Source of the DNA: CBDDFQ01 sp965227035
GTDB taxonomy: Bacteria; Pseudomonadota; Gammaproteobacteria; Burkholderiales; Burkholderiaceae_C
Direction of reading: 5' to 3'
NCBI GenBank assembly: GCA_965227035.1
Contig: OZ245724.1
Coordinates: forward strand, 1,860,001 to 1,924,000
DNA length: 64,000 nucleotides
The notes under the pieces were generated by a model that saw nothing but the letters and a program-made list of their open reading frames with translations, had not been told where the DNA came from and searched no databases. The stretch's first letter is position 1, and each line of letters begins with the position of its first letter. Positions 53,031 through 61,488 of the stretch are shown piece after piece. A program made the position numbers and the translations under genes.

Positions 53031-54740
53031 TTACGCCGCGGTCATGTCGGCTTCGGTGTCGGTATCGCTACCGCTATCGGACGATTCGCTGCTCACGCGC
53101 ACCATGGCCGACGCGATGGCATTGAGCGAGGCGGACACGATGTTCTCGTCGCGACCGACGCCGAACAAGGTGGTCGATTCGTCGACTCGCAATTCGAGGT
53201 ACGCAACTGCCTCGGCATCGGCGCCTGCACCGACCGAATGCTGGTGATAGTCGAGCACGCGGATTTTTCGGCCGGTGGCCGCGGCAAGACCATTGATGAA
53301 CGCTTCGATAGGTCCGTTGCCATCGCCCTTCACGTCGACTGCGCGATCGGCGATCGTTACCTTCGCATCGATCCGAACATCCTTGCCCTGCCCTTTTTCA
53401 GTGAGGTGGTAGCTGGCGATTGCAGCAGCGTCGAGTCGGTATTCGCGGTTGAAAAGGTCGAACAGATCGCGCCCGGTGAGTTCCTTGCCGGTCGTGTCCA
53501 TGACACGCTGAACCACCTGGCTGAATTCGATCTGCAAACGACGCGGCAGCTCGAGACCGAATTCGCTTTCGAGCAAATACGAAATGCCGCCCTTGCCCGA
53601 CTGGCTGTTCACGCGAATGACTGCCTCGTAGCTGCGACCCAAATCTTTCGGATCGAGCGGCAAGTAAGGCATGTCCCAAATGTCGCCGTCCTTGCGAGCA
53701 GAAAACGCCTTCTTGATCGCGTCCTGGTGCGATCCGGAGAACGAGGTGTAGACCAGATCGCCGGCATACGGATGACGCGGATGCACAGGCAACTGATTGC
53801 AGAACTCCACCGTGCGGCGAATTTCGTCGATGTCGGAGAAATCGAGTTCAGGCGACACACCTTGCGAATACAGATTGAGCGCGACGTTCACGAGGTCGAG
53901 GTTACCGGTGCGCTCACCGTTGCCGAACAGACAGCCTTCGATTCGATCGGCGCCCGCCATCAACGCAAACTCGCCCGCCGCGGTGCCAGTTCCGCGATCG
54001 TTGTGCGGGTGAACCGACAACACGATCGCATCGCGGCGTTCGAGATTCCGATGCATCCACTCGATCATGTCGGCAAAGATGTTCGGCGTGGAATGCTCTA
54101 CTGTCGATGGCAAATTGATGATGCACGGGCGCGCCGCGGTCGGCTGCCAGACTTTGGTGACCGCATCGACGACGCGTTTGGAAAAAGCGAGATCGGTGCC
54201 GGAAAACATTTCAGGCGAATACTCGAATCGCCATTCAGTGCCGGGGCGCTCTTTCGCGCAATCGACGAACATTTGCGCATGAGTCGTCGCGAGTTCAACT
54301 ATGCCGTCTTCGTCCATGCCGAGCACCACACGGCGCATGATCGGCGCGACTGCGTTGTACAGATGAACGATAGCGCGAGGGGCGCCGGCAAGCGATTCGA
54401 AAGTGCGACGAATCAAAGGTTCGCGAGCCTGCGTGAGCACCTGGATCGTCACGTCGTCGGGAATCATGTTTTCGTCGATCAGGCGGCGAACGAAATCGAA
54501 CTCGACTTGCGACGCCGAAGGAAATCCGACTTCGATTTCCTTGAATCCGATTTGAACCAGCATCTTGAACATACGCACCTTGCGCTCGATGTCCATGGGT
54601 TCGATCAGCGCCTGATTGCCGTCCCGCAGGTCAGTGCTCAGCCAGATGGGCGCCTTCGTGAGGACTGCATCGGGCCAAGTGCGATCTTTCAATCCGATAG
54701 GAGCGAAGGCGCGGTATTTACTGCCAGGATTTTTCAACAT
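53031..54740 (-). CDS. leuA: 2-isopropylmalate synthase, long (type 2) form
   Basis: A 569-residue isopropylmalate synthase of the longer group found in actinobacteria and many betaproteobacteria: WLSTDLRDGNQALIEPM, SVHPHNDRGTGTAAGEFALMAGADRIEGCLFGNGERTGN, and the C-terminal regulatory domain (about 430-555). The N-terminus begins MLKNPGSKYRAFAPIGLKDRTWPD, as in that group. It is preceded by a leucine-rich leader peptide and a terminator (54812-54920), so its transcription, and that of the leuA behind it, is probably attenuated by charged tRNA-Leu. Confidence 0.96.
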   Translation of the reverse strand: MLKNPGSKYRAFAPIGLKDRTWPDAVLTKAPIWLSTDLRDGNQALIEPMDIERKVRMFKMLVQIGFKEIEVGFPSASQVEFDFVRRLIDENMIPDDVTIQVLTQAREPLIRRTFESLAGAPRAIVHLYNAVAPIMRRVVLGMDEDGIVELATTHAQMFVDCAKERPGTEWRFEYSPEMFSGTDLAFSKRVVDAVTKVWQPTAARPCIINLPSTVEHSTPNIFADMIEWMHRNLERRDAIVLSVHPHNDRGTGTAAGEFALMAGADRIEGCLFGNGERTGNLDLVNVALNLYSQGVSPELDFSDIDEIRRTVEFCNQLPVHPRHPYAGDLVYTSFSGSHQDAIKKAFSARKDGDIWDMPYLPLDPKDLGRSYEAVIRVNSQSGKGGISYLLESEFGLELPRRLQIEFSQVVQRVMDTTGKELTGRDLFDLFNREYRLDAAAIASYHLTEKGQGKDVRIDAKVTIADRAVDVKGDGNGPIEAFINGLAAATGRKIRVLDYHQHSVGAGADAEAVAYLELRVDESTTLFGVGRDENIVSASLNAIASAMVRVSSESSDSGSDTDTEADMTAA

Positions 54741-54811
54741 GATTTGCTTTTCTCTAAATGTCTAAAGGTCTAAGGACTAGATTTCTAACTTTGGGAAAAC
54801 CAGCAACACAA

Positions 54812-54847
54812 AGAAAAACGGCCCGCTGCTGGTGCATACGGGCCGTT
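54812..54847 (-). terminator. Attenuator terminator in front of leuA
   Basis: On the minus strand AACGGCCCG and CGGGCCGTT form a nine-base stem around a 13-base loop, followed by a T-tract (TTTTTCTTTG). It lies 20 bases after the stop of the leader peptide and 70 bases before the leuA start. A six-base run in the leader, ACGGGC (54878-54883), can pair instead with GCCCGT in the 5' arm, giving an antiterminator. Confidence 0.75.
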
Positions 54848-54866
54848 AATGAAGGTTGCGCGTGCG

Positions 54867-54920
54867 CTACCGTCTCCGCCCGTGGGTGGATAGCAGTAGA
54901 GCCAGCGAAATTCGTTTCAT
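54867..54920 (-). CDS. Leucine-rich leader peptide of leuA (leuL-like)
   Basis: A 17-residue reading frame, MKRISLALLLSTHGRRR, between pssA and leuA. Four of residues 6-10 are Leu, coded CTG, CTA, CTG, CTA; CTA is rare in high-GC genomes and is the codon used for stalling in the E. coli leuL peptide. The stop TAG is 20 bases before a perfect terminator. A ribosome stalled at the Leu codons would leave the ACGGGC segment free to pair with the 5' arm of the terminator, favouring read-through. The ribosome site is weak (GGTAAG). Too short for routine gene finders. Confidence 0.7.
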   Translation of the reverse strand: MKRISLALLLSTHGRRR

Positions 54921-54946
54921 GACAATTAGCTTACCACAGCTTTTTT

Positions 54947-55762
54947 TCATTTATGGAGGCCGCGCTCATCCGGTTCATCGGTAGATGTACTGATAACGCT
55001 GGTCTGCATGCCCTTGTATTTGCGCCATCCGTAAATCACATAACCGCTCAATCCGTAGATGACGAAAAGCGCAAACAACACGGTCGGCGGATGAATGTTG
55101 ATGACGGCGATTCCGAGTGCGATGGCCACGATCACGACGAAGGGCACGCTCTTCTTCATCTGAATATCTTTGAAGCTGTAGAAAGGCACGTTCGTGACCA
55201 TCGTCAGGCCCGAATACAAGGTCAGGACGAACATGGGCCAGGCGAGATCGGCACGGTCGAGTCCAAGTTCGGTCGACAGCCAGATAAAGCCGATAACCAA
55301 AGCCGCCGCTGCAGGCGAAGGAAGTCCCTGGAAGTAGCGTTTGTCGACGACCGCGGTGTTCACGTTGAAGCGCGCCAAGCGGAGAGCCGCACACGAGCAG
55401 TAAACGAAGGCCGCGATCCAGCCCCAGCGATGCAGGTCGTTCAGGGTCCAGATGTACGAAATGAGCGCCGGCGCAGCGCCGAACGACACCATGTCGGAGA
55501 GCGAATCCATCTGCTCGCCGAATGCGCTTTGCGTGTTGGTCATACGGGCCACACGACCATCGAGGCTGTCGAGCACCATGGCCAGGAACACACCCACGGC
55601 GGCTTGCTCGAATCGGCCGTCCATGGCCATGACGATCGCGTAAAAACCGCCGAACAGCGCAGCCAGCGTAAACAGGTTCGGCAGGATGTAGATGCCCTTG
55701 CGGCGCTTGCGCACCACGACACCTTCTAGCGGGGCCGGAGCCGAATACTCTTCGTCATTCAT
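54947..55762 (-). CDS. pssA: CDP-diacylglycerol--serine O-phosphatidyltransferase
   Basis: A 271-residue integral membrane enzyme making phosphatidylserine. The CDP-alcohol phosphotransferase motif D-x2-D-G-x2-A-R-x8-G-x3-D-x3-D is complete: LDSLDGRVARMTNTQSAFG then EQMDSLSD. About seven membrane helices follow the basic N-terminus. The ATG at 55762 is the first in the family frame; the longer upstream frame belongs to overlap with psd. The gene follows psd by 20 bases and precedes the leucine leader by 26 bases, placing phospholipid synthesis inside the amino acid operon. Confidence 0.95.
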   Translation of the reverse strand: MNDEEYSAPAPLEGVVVRKRRKGIYILPNLFTLAALFGGFYAIVMAMDGRFEQAAVGVFLAMVLDSLDGRVARMTNTQSAFGEQMDSLSDMVSFGAAPALISYIWTLNDLHRWGWIAAFVYCSCAALRLARFNVNTAVVDKRYFQGLPSPAAAALVIGFIWLSTELGLDRADLAWPMFVLTLYSGLTMVTNVPFYSFKDIQMKKSVPFVVIVAIALGIAVINIHPPTVLFALFVIYGLSGYVIYGWRKYKGMQTSVISTSTDEPDERGLHK

Positions 55763-55782
55763 GTACAGCCTTTGTCGAGAGG

Positions 55783-56418
55783 TCAGAGGGTCGCAAGGAT
55801 GGTCGTCGTGGCAGACACCTTGTCGCCGGGTGCGACCTTGGGGATCGCGCTCAGGGGAAGGTAGACGTCTACGCGCGAACCGAATCGGATGAAGCCGTAA
55901 CGCTGACCTTTGGTCAGGGAGTCGCCGACTTTCGTGTAGCAAAGAATGCGTCGAGCGATCAGGCCGGCCACCTGGACCAGCGTCACGGTAGAACCGTTTG
56001 AGTCGATCACGACAGCATTGCGTTCATTCTCGGTAGATGCCTTGTCGAGGTCGGCGTTCACGAACAGACCGGGAAAGTATTGAACCTGCTTGACCGTTCC
56101 ATCGACCGCAGCGCGATTGCTGTGGACGTTAAACACGTTCATGAAAACGCTGATCAGAATCGCGTCGCGATCGGCGTAGATGTCGCGCACTTTTTCGACC
56201 TTGACGATGCGTCCATCCGCAGGCGACAGGACGGCATTTGCCAGAGTGGGAATTTCACGCGGGGGATCGCGGAAAAACTGGATGACGAAAACCAGGATCA
56301 CGTAAAACGGAATCGCGATTTTCCAGCCGAAGAAGTAGGTCACCAAGGCAGCCACGATGATGGCGATCGAGATGTGGGGCCAGCCTTCGCGGGCAAGAAT
56401 CGGGTGCGGGTAGTTCAT
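55783..56418 (-). CDS. psd: Phosphatidylserine decarboxylase (short form)
   Basis: A 211-residue proenzyme that makes phosphatidylethanolamine from the PssA product. A membrane segment fills about 15-45; the self-processing site is FGSRVDVYLP near residue 180, where Gly-Ser cleavage creates the pyruvoyl cofactor on the small subunit. The catalytic LSPADGRIVKVEK (about 64-76) and FMNVFNVHSNRAAVDG with its His are present. Short Psd of this type (about 210 residues) is usual in Burkholderiales. It follows ilvC after a gap of about 140 bases with three hairpins. Confidence 0.95.
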   Translation of the reverse strand: MNYPHPILAREGWPHISIAIIVAALVTYFFGWKIAIPFYVILVFVIQFFRDPPREIPTLANAVLSPADGRIVKVEKVRDIYADRDAILISVFMNVFNVHSNRAAVDGTVKQVQYFPGLFVNADLDKASTENERNAVVIDSNGSTVTLVQVAGLIARRILCYTKVGDSLTKGQRYGFIRFGSRVDVYLPLSAIPKVAPGDKVSATTTILATL

Positions 56419-56445
56419 GAAAGAAGTGTAAGCGAGCGGTTAACG

Positions 56446-56540
56446 ACAAAGCCGCCACGAGGGCGGCTTTGTAACACCCGCTTGCGAGCGGGCGCTATCG
56501 GCACCGATCCGTATCAGGGATATCCCGAACACGGATCGGT
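56446..56540. repeat. Three consecutive hairpins between ilvC and psd
   Basis: From left to right: ACAAAGCCGCC/GGCGGCTTTGT (56446-56472, 11-base stem), CCCGCT/AGCGGG (56477-56492, six-base stem) and ACCGATCCGT/ACGGATCGGT (56503-56540, ten-base stem with a GGGATATCCC core in its loop). On the minus strand none is followed by a good T-run, so they are more likely mRNA stability or processing elements or a weak terminator separating ilvC from psd. Confidence 0.6.
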
Positions 56541-56555
56541 CTAAAGAGCTGGAGA

Positions 56556-57572
56556 TCAGTTCTTGGTCTGATCGACCAGCTTGTTCTTCGCGATCCAGGG
56601 CATCATCGCGCGCAGCTTGCCGCCGACGACTTCGATTTGATGCTCTGCATTCAGGCGACGACGGCTGATCAGCGTAGGAGCGCCGGCCTTGTTTTCAAGG
56701 ATGAAGCTCTTTGCGTATTCGCCGGTCTGGATGTCTTTCAACACCGCGCGCATCGCGTTCTTGGTGTCTTCGGTCACGATGCGGGGGCCGGTGACGTATT
56801 CGCCGTATTCCGCGTTGTTCGAGATCGAGTAGTTCATGTTGGCGATGCCGCCTTCATAGATCAGATCGACGATGAGCTTGAGTTCGTGCAGGCATTCGAA
56901 ATACGCCATTTCGGGTGCATAACCAGCTTCGACCAAGGTTTCGAATCCGGCCTTGACCAGCTCGACAGCGCCGCCGCAAAGAACAGCCTGTTCGCCGAAC
57001 AAGTCGGTTTCGGTTTCTTCACGGAAGTTGGTTTCGATAATGCCGGCTTTGCCGCCACCGTTGGCCATGGCGTAGGACAGCGCGAGATCACGTGCCTTGC
57101 CGGTCTTGTCCTGATAAACCGCGACCAGATGGGGAACGCCGCCACCTTGGGTGTACGTGTTGCGAACCGTGTGGCCAGGTGCCTTGGGAGCGACCATCCA
57201 GACGTCCAGGTCGGCACGGGGTGCAACTTGACCGTAGTGAACGTTGAAGCCGTGTGCGAACGCGAGCGACGCGCCCTGCTTGATGTTCGGTGCGATTTCG
57301 GCAGCGTACACAGAGGCGATTTGCTCGTCGGGCAGAAGAATCATGACGACATCTGCAGCTTTGACGGCTTCGGCAACTTCAGCGACCTTCAGGCCAGCCT
57401 TCTCCACCTTGGGCCAGGATGCGCCGCCCTTGCGCAGACCGACGATGACTTTGACGCCGCTCTCGTTCAGGTTTTGTGCGTGTGCGTGGCCTTGGCTGCC
57501 GTAGCCGATGATCGCAACGGTCTTGCCCTTGATGAGGCTCAGGTCGCAGTCTTTGTCGTAGAAAACCTTCAT
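56556..57572 (-). CDS. ilvC: Ketol-acid reductoisomerase (class I)
   Basis: A 338-residue NADPH-dependent enzyme, the second shared step of valine and isoleucine synthesis. Rossmann motif IIGYGSQGHAHAQNLNESG, phosphate-binding Arg/Ser in LRKGGASW, and the Mg ligands in the C-terminal knotted domain (EETETDLFGEQAVLCGG with its Asp and Glu, ECLHELKLIVDLIYEGG). The length marks the short class I form. It is 137 bases downstream of ilvH with a hairpin in between. Confidence 0.97.
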   Translation of the reverse strand: MKVFYDKDCDLSLIKGKTVAIIGYGSQGHAHAQNLNESGVKVIVGLRKGGASWPKVEKAGLKVAEVAEAVKAADVVMILLPDEQIASVYAAEIAPNIKQGASLAFAHGFNVHYGQVAPRADLDVWMVAPKAPGHTVRNTYTQGGGVPHLVAVYQDKTGKARDLALSYAMANGGGKAGIIETNFREETETDLFGEQAVLCGGAVELVKAGFETLVEAGYAPEMAYFECLHELKLIVDLIYEGGIANMNYSISNNAEYGEYVTGPRIVTEDTKNAMRAVLKDIQTGEYAKSFILENKAGAPTLISRRRLNAEHQIEVVGGKLRAMMPWIAKNKLVDQTKN

Positions 57573-57619
57573 TCTTCTCTCCGTCTTTCTATGGGGCGCG
57601 TGGCCCGGTTACTGATATC

Positions 57620-57655
57620 GACAGGCTTGCAAAATCCGGTCGCGTTGAGCCTGTC
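57620..57655. repeat. Hairpin in the ilvH-ilvC gap
   Basis: GACAGGCT and AGCCTGTC are perfect eight-base arms separated by 20 bases. No T-tract follows on the minus strand. It may stabilise or punctuate the ilvBH/ilvC mRNA. Confidence 0.5.
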
Positions 57656-57709
57656 AGATCACGCGCGGAAAAGGGTAAATGGAAACTCTGGATGCTCGAG
57701 CGGACTGCC

Positions 57710-58201
57710 TCAGACGCGAAGTATTCTCTCACCGCGGCCAATGCCGCTCGCGCCGGTCCGAACCGTCTCGAGAATGGCGCCGCGATCGATCGCATCGAGA
57801 AAGGCGTCGTTCTTGTCCTGATCGCCGGTCAGTTCGATGGTGTAGCTCTTGTCGGTGACGTCGATGACTCGGCCACGAAAGATGTCCGCCATGCGCTTCA
57901 TCTCTTCGCGTTCCTTGCCCACCGCACGCACCTTGACCATCATCAATTCGCGCTCGGTGTAGGAGCCTTCGGTCAGATCGACCACCTTCACGACTTCGAT
58001 GAGCCGGTTCAAGTGCTTGGTGATCTGCTCGATGACGTCGTCCGATCCGGTCGTCTGCAGCGTCATCCGCGACAGGCTCGGATCTTCAGTAGGAGCAACC
58101 GTGAGCGATTCGATGTTGTATCCGCGAGCGGAGAACAATCCGACCACGCGCGAGAGTGCGCCTGGCTCGTTTTCTAGCAATACAGCAATGATGTGTTTCA
58201 T
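57710..58201 (-). CDS. ilvH: Acetolactate synthase small (regulatory) subunit
   Basis: A 163-residue regulatory subunit that gives valine feedback to IlvB. The N-terminal ACT domain reads HIIAVLLENEPGALSRVVGLFSARGYNIESLTVAPTED, with the Gly and Asn effector residues present; a second ferredoxin-like domain fills about 85-160. The length matches E. coli IlvH. It follows ilvB by 113 bases, a gap that contains an eight-base hairpin at 58230. Confidence 0.96.
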   Translation of the reverse strand: MKHIIAVLLENEPGALSRVVGLFSARGYNIESLTVAPTEDPSLSRMTLQTTGSDDVIEQITKHLNRLIEVVKVVDLTEGSYTERELMMVKVRAVGKEREEMKRMADIFRGRVIDVTDKSYTIELTGDQDKNDAFLDAIDRGAILETVRTGASGIGRGERILRV

Positions 58202-58229
58202 TTTTTGATTCCTCTTTTCTGAGCCCTCC

Positions 58230-58251
58230 CCTGCGCACGGTAATGCGCAGG
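58230..58251. repeat. Hairpin in the ilvB-ilvH gap
   Basis: CCTGCGCA and TGCGCAGG pair around CGGTAA. No T-run follows, so it is not a classic terminator; it may be an mRNA processing or stability element. Confidence 0.5.
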
Positions 58252-58314
58252 CTCGGCTGCAAATAGATTCGTCTGAAGAAAGGGGCCAGCCCGACCGACC
58301 CCCGCGATATGACC

Positions 58315-60117
58315 TTAGAGGTCCTCCGAGCCGAGCAACATCTCTGTAATGCCCTTGCCCGCCTGAACCATCGGGAACACGTTTTCCGTGCGATCGGTAC
58401 GGAAGTCCATGAACACCGTGCGATCCTTCAACGCGCGAGCTTCGCGCAACGCGGGCTCGACATCCTCAGGACGCTCGATCAGCATGCCGACGTGCCCGTA
58501 AGCCTCGGCGAGCTTCACGAAGTCGGGCAATGCGTCCATGTAGCTATGGCTGTAGCGACCCGAATATTCGATTTCCTGCCACTGGCGAACCATGCCCAGA
58601 TATCGGTTGTTCAGAGAAACGATCTTGATCGGCGTGTTGTATTGCAGGCAGGTCGAAAGCTCCTGGATGCACATCTGCACCGAGCCTTCGCCGGTTACGC
58701 AATAAACCTCGCTGTCGGGTTTGGCCAGCTTCACGCCCATGGCGTAGGGAATGCCCACGCCCATGGTGCCGAGTCCCCCGGAATTGATCCAGCGACGCGG
58801 CTCGTCGAAACGGTAGTACTGCGCAGCCCACATCTGGTGCTGGCCAACATCGGACGTGATGTACGCGTCGGCGTCCTTGGTCATGTTCCAGAGCGTCTCG
58901 ACCACGTATTGCGGCTTGATGACGTCGCCCTTGCCGTGGTCGTACTTCAGGCAATCTTTGGCACGCCAGGTTTCGATCGTTTCCCACCACTGAGCCAGCG
59001 CACCAGCATCGGGTTTGACGCTGCTTTCGCGAATCATCGAAATTAGCTCGACCAAGACGTCTTTCACATCGCCGACGATCGGAATATCGACCTTCACTCG
59101 CTTGGAAATGCTGGATGGGTCGATGTCGACGTGAATGATCTTGCGTTCGTTCTGGGCGAAGTGCTTCGGGTTGCCGATGACGCGGTCATCGAAGCGGGCA
59201 CCGACCGCGAGCAACACGTCGCAGTTCTGCATCGCGTTGTTCGCTTCGATGGTGCCGTGCATGCCCAACATGCCGAGAAACTTCTTGTCGCTGGCGGGAT
59301 ACGCTCCAAGGCCCATCAAGGTGTTCGTGACCGGATAGCCGAGCATGTCGACCAGAGTGCGCAACTCGTTCGTGGCATTGCCCAAAAGCACGCCGCCGCC
59401 GGTGTAGATGTAGGGACGCTTGGCCGCGAGCAGCAACTGCAGCGCCTTGCGAATCTGACCGCCGTGGCCTTTGCGAACCGGGTTGTAAGAACGCATCTCG
59501 ACCGTCGCTGGGTAGCCTGTGTACTCGGTCTTCTTGAACGAAACGTCCTTCGGGATGTCGACCACCACCGGTCCCGGACGTCCGGTGCGGGCAATGTGAA
59601 AGGCCTTCTTCAAGGTCATCGCGAGTTCGCGGACATCCTTGACGAGAAAATTGTGTTTGACGACCGGGCGGGTAATGCCCACCGTGTCGCACTCCTGAAA
59701 CGCGTCCAGGCCGATGGCCGCCGTCGGTACCTGTCCGGTGATGATCACCATCGGAATGCTATCCATGTACGCGGTGGCGATGCCGGTGATCGCATTGGTT
59801 GCGCCGGGACCGGAGGTGACGATCGCTACGCCGACTTCTCCGGTTGCGCGAGCAAAGCCGTCTGCCGCGTGGACAGCACCCTGTTCGTGGCGAACCAGAA
59901 CGTGCTGGATAGTTTGCTGCTTATAGAGCGCGTCGTAGATGTAGAGAACTGCACCGCCGGGGTAACCCCAGACGTATTTGACGTTTTCGGCTTCGAGCGC
60001 CTTGACGAGAATTTCGGCACCCATGAGCTCTTGAGAGCCGGTGGAAGAAGCCGCGATATTGTTTGCAGATGCAGACGCTGCTGCTGCCGAAGTGAATTCA
60101 GCCTTGGAAATTTCCAT
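58315..60117 (-). CDS. ilvB: Acetolactate synthase large (catalytic) subunit
   Basis: A 600-residue ThDP enzyme joining two pyruvates, or pyruvate and 2-oxobutyrate. After an Ala/Ser-rich leader of about 33 residues come EILVKALEAENVKYVWGYPGGAVLYIYDAL, the activating Glu in HEQGAVHAADGFARATG, FAD-contact segments and the ThDP motif GEGSVQMCIQEL...NNRYLGMVRQWQE. The ATG at 60117 has AAAGG upstream. First gene of the operon; the 270-base region upstream is shared with the divergent sigma factor gene. I see no Ile/Val/Leu-rich leader peptide in front of it. Confidence 0.97.
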   Translation of the reverse strand: MEISKAEFTSAAAASASANNIAASSTGSQELMGAEILVKALEAENVKYVWGYPGGAVLYIYDALYKQQTIQHVLVRHEQGAVHAADGFARATGEVGVAIVTSGPGATNAITGIATAYMDSIPMVIITGQVPTAAIGLDAFQECDTVGITRPVVKHNFLVKDVRELAMTLKKAFHIARTGRPGPVVVDIPKDVSFKKTEYTGYPATVEMRSYNPVRKGHGGQIRKALQLLLAAKRPYIYTGGGVLLGNATNELRTLVDMLGYPVTNTLMGLGAYPASDKKFLGMLGMHGTIEANNAMQNCDVLLAVGARFDDRVIGNPKHFAQNERKIIHVDIDPSSISKRVKVDIPIVGDVKDVLVELISMIRESSVKPDAGALAQWWETIETWRAKDCLKYDHGKGDVIKPQYVVETLWNMTKDADAYITSDVGQHQMWAAQYYRFDEPRRWINSGGLGTMGVGIPYAMGVKLAKPDSEVYCVTGEGSVQMCIQELSTCLQYNTPIKIVSLNNRYLGMVRQWQEIEYSGRYSHSYMDALPDFVKLAEAYGHVGMLIERPEDVEPALREARALKDRTVFMDFRTDRTENVFPMVQAGKGITEMLLGSEDL

Positions 60118-60387
60118 GATCAACCTTTGTGATTTTCTCTAACGAAAAACCTTGGGTGCTCCTCGGACAGCCCTTTTGGAGCCTCTTTGGAACTTGAGAC
60201 CAAAGCCATGAGCGCCTGTTTTAGATACGCCGGACCTTGACCCTTTTGCCTTTTGACTTGCAACGCGAATTATGGCATTTCAAAAACAGCAAACGCGAAC
60301 AGCCCTAAAAGAAATATCATTTCCAGGTGACATAATCGCGCGCCGACCCTGTCAGCACCAGTTTTCCCTCACATCCAGAAATAGACT

Positions 60388-60951
60388 TTGGCGACCGAAC
60401 AAGAACTATCAGACTTCCTGAAAAGCGTGGAAAGACGCGCTTTCAAGCGGTCCGTCTATCACGTGAGGGATACCGAGGCGGCGCTCGACATCGTTCAGGA
60501 AAGCATGATGAAGCTGGCCGAGCACTACGGAGACAAGCCCCCGGAGCAGTTGCCCATGCTCTACCAGCGGATTCTCTCGAATTGCACGCTGGATTTCTTC
60601 AGGCGCCAAAAAACCCGGCGCGCGCTTTTCTCGAACATGAACGACTTTCAGGGGGAAGCGGACGATGATTTCGATTTACTTGAAACTTTCGACACCTCCG
60701 ACAGCTCACAACAAACTGAAAGTGCCGAGCAAACGACCAGCCGGGCACAGGTGCTTAAACAGATCGAAGAAGAAATTCAGGCTTTGCCAGGTCGTCAACG
60801 GGAGGCGTTTCTAATGCGTTACTGGGAAGAAATGGACGTTGCCGAAACTGCGGCGGCCATGGGCTGCTCCGAAGGCAGCGTCAAAACACACTGCTCGCGG
60901 GCGGTTCATTCGCTCAGTAAAGCATTGAAAGCCAAGGGGATCCAGTTATGA
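60388..60951 (+). CDS. ECF-type RNA polymerase sigma factor
   Basis: A 187-residue sigma-70 family protein. Region 2: SVERRAFKRSVYHVRDTEAALDIVQESMMKLAEHYG with LDFFRRQKTR; region 4: LPGRQREAFLMRYWEEMDVAETAAAMGCSEGSVKTHCSRAV, a helix-turn-helix. The TTG at 60388 is the only start that keeps all of region 2, since the next ATG is 40 residues in. It overlaps the DUF3619 gene by four bases. The order sigma-DUF3619-DUF3106-RDD, divergent from ilvB, is conserved in betaproteobacteria. Its regulon is unknown. Confidence 0.93.
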   Translation: MATEQELSDFLKSVERRAFKRSVYHVRDTEAALDIVQESMMKLAEHYGDKPPEQLPMLYQRILSNCTLDFFRRQKTRRALFSNMNDFQGEADDDFDLLETFDTSDSSQQTESAEQTTSRAQVLKQIEEEIQALPGRQREAFLMRYWEEMDVAETAAAMGCSEGSVKTHCSRAVHSLSKALKAKGIQL

Positions 60952-61478
60952 AAATCAATAACAGCCACATCGAAGACAGCGTCATGGACGGATTCGCGCG
61001 CCGCGTCATTCGTGAACTAGACAGCCCGGAAGCCGCCCTGCCCCACGATATTTCCGAACGCCTGCGGGTCGCCCGCCTGCAAGCCGTCGAACGCCGTGCT
61101 CGCTCGACAGAGCTGGCGCCGGCCAAATCCTCATCGCCGCTGACTGCACCTCGCGGCTCTCTCGCTTATGCGGGTGCAGGCGCCGGATCTGCAGGCTCTA
61201 CCTGTAATTCGGGCTGGCTCGGTGGTTCCGACGATTCCGGCAACTCCGGCGATTCCGGTTTCTCGCGGATTTTTCAAATGTTCACGTCGGCACTGCCGAT
61301 CATTGCCCTGGTGGCCGGCCTGCTGACTATTGCCGCCGTCCAGGACGACAGCCGCGCTCAGGAAGTTGCCGATGTCGATACCGCTTTGCTGACCGACAAC
61401 CTGCCGCTCGAAGCGTATGCCGATCCCGGCTTCGCCCAATTCCTCAAGACTGACGTTTCGACTCCGTCGGAGCGATAA
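60948..61478 (+). CDS. DUF3619 protein, possible anti-sigma partner
   Basis: A 176-residue DUF3619 family protein. A soluble N-terminal part (about 1-55: SVMDGFARRVIRELDSPEAALPHDISERLRVARLQAVERR) is followed by a Gly/Ser-rich linker and one membrane helix (about 110-130, SALPIIALVAGLLTIAAV), then a short tail ending LPLEAYADPGFAQFLKTD. The ATG overlaps the sigma factor stop (ATGA). One cytosolic domain plus one membrane anchor right behind an ECF sigma is the layout of an anti-sigma factor; the family is not characterised, so this is inference. Confidence 0.88.
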   Translation: MKINNSHIEDSVMDGFARRVIRELDSPEAALPHDISERLRVARLQAVERRARSTELAPAKSSSPLTAPRGSLAYAGAGAGSAGSTCNSGWLGGSDDSGNSGDSGFSRIFQMFTSALPIIALVAGLLTIAAVQDDSRAQEVADVDTALLTDNLPLEAYADPGFAQFLKTDVSTPSER

Positions 61479-61488
61479 ATAAGCCAGC

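Noticed and set aside
53238..54773. Plus-strand frame of 511 residues antisense to the long leuA
   Set aside because: It mirrors codon bias of leuA and lacks any domain; leuA is unambiguous.
56637..57821. Plus-strand frame of 394 residues antisense to ilvC and part of ilvH
   Set aside because: Spans two real genes on the other strand and has no domain.
60118..60387. Branched-chain leader peptide in front of ilvB
   Set aside because: The only short frame on the minus strand has few Ile, Leu or Val codons and no terminator with a T-run follows.
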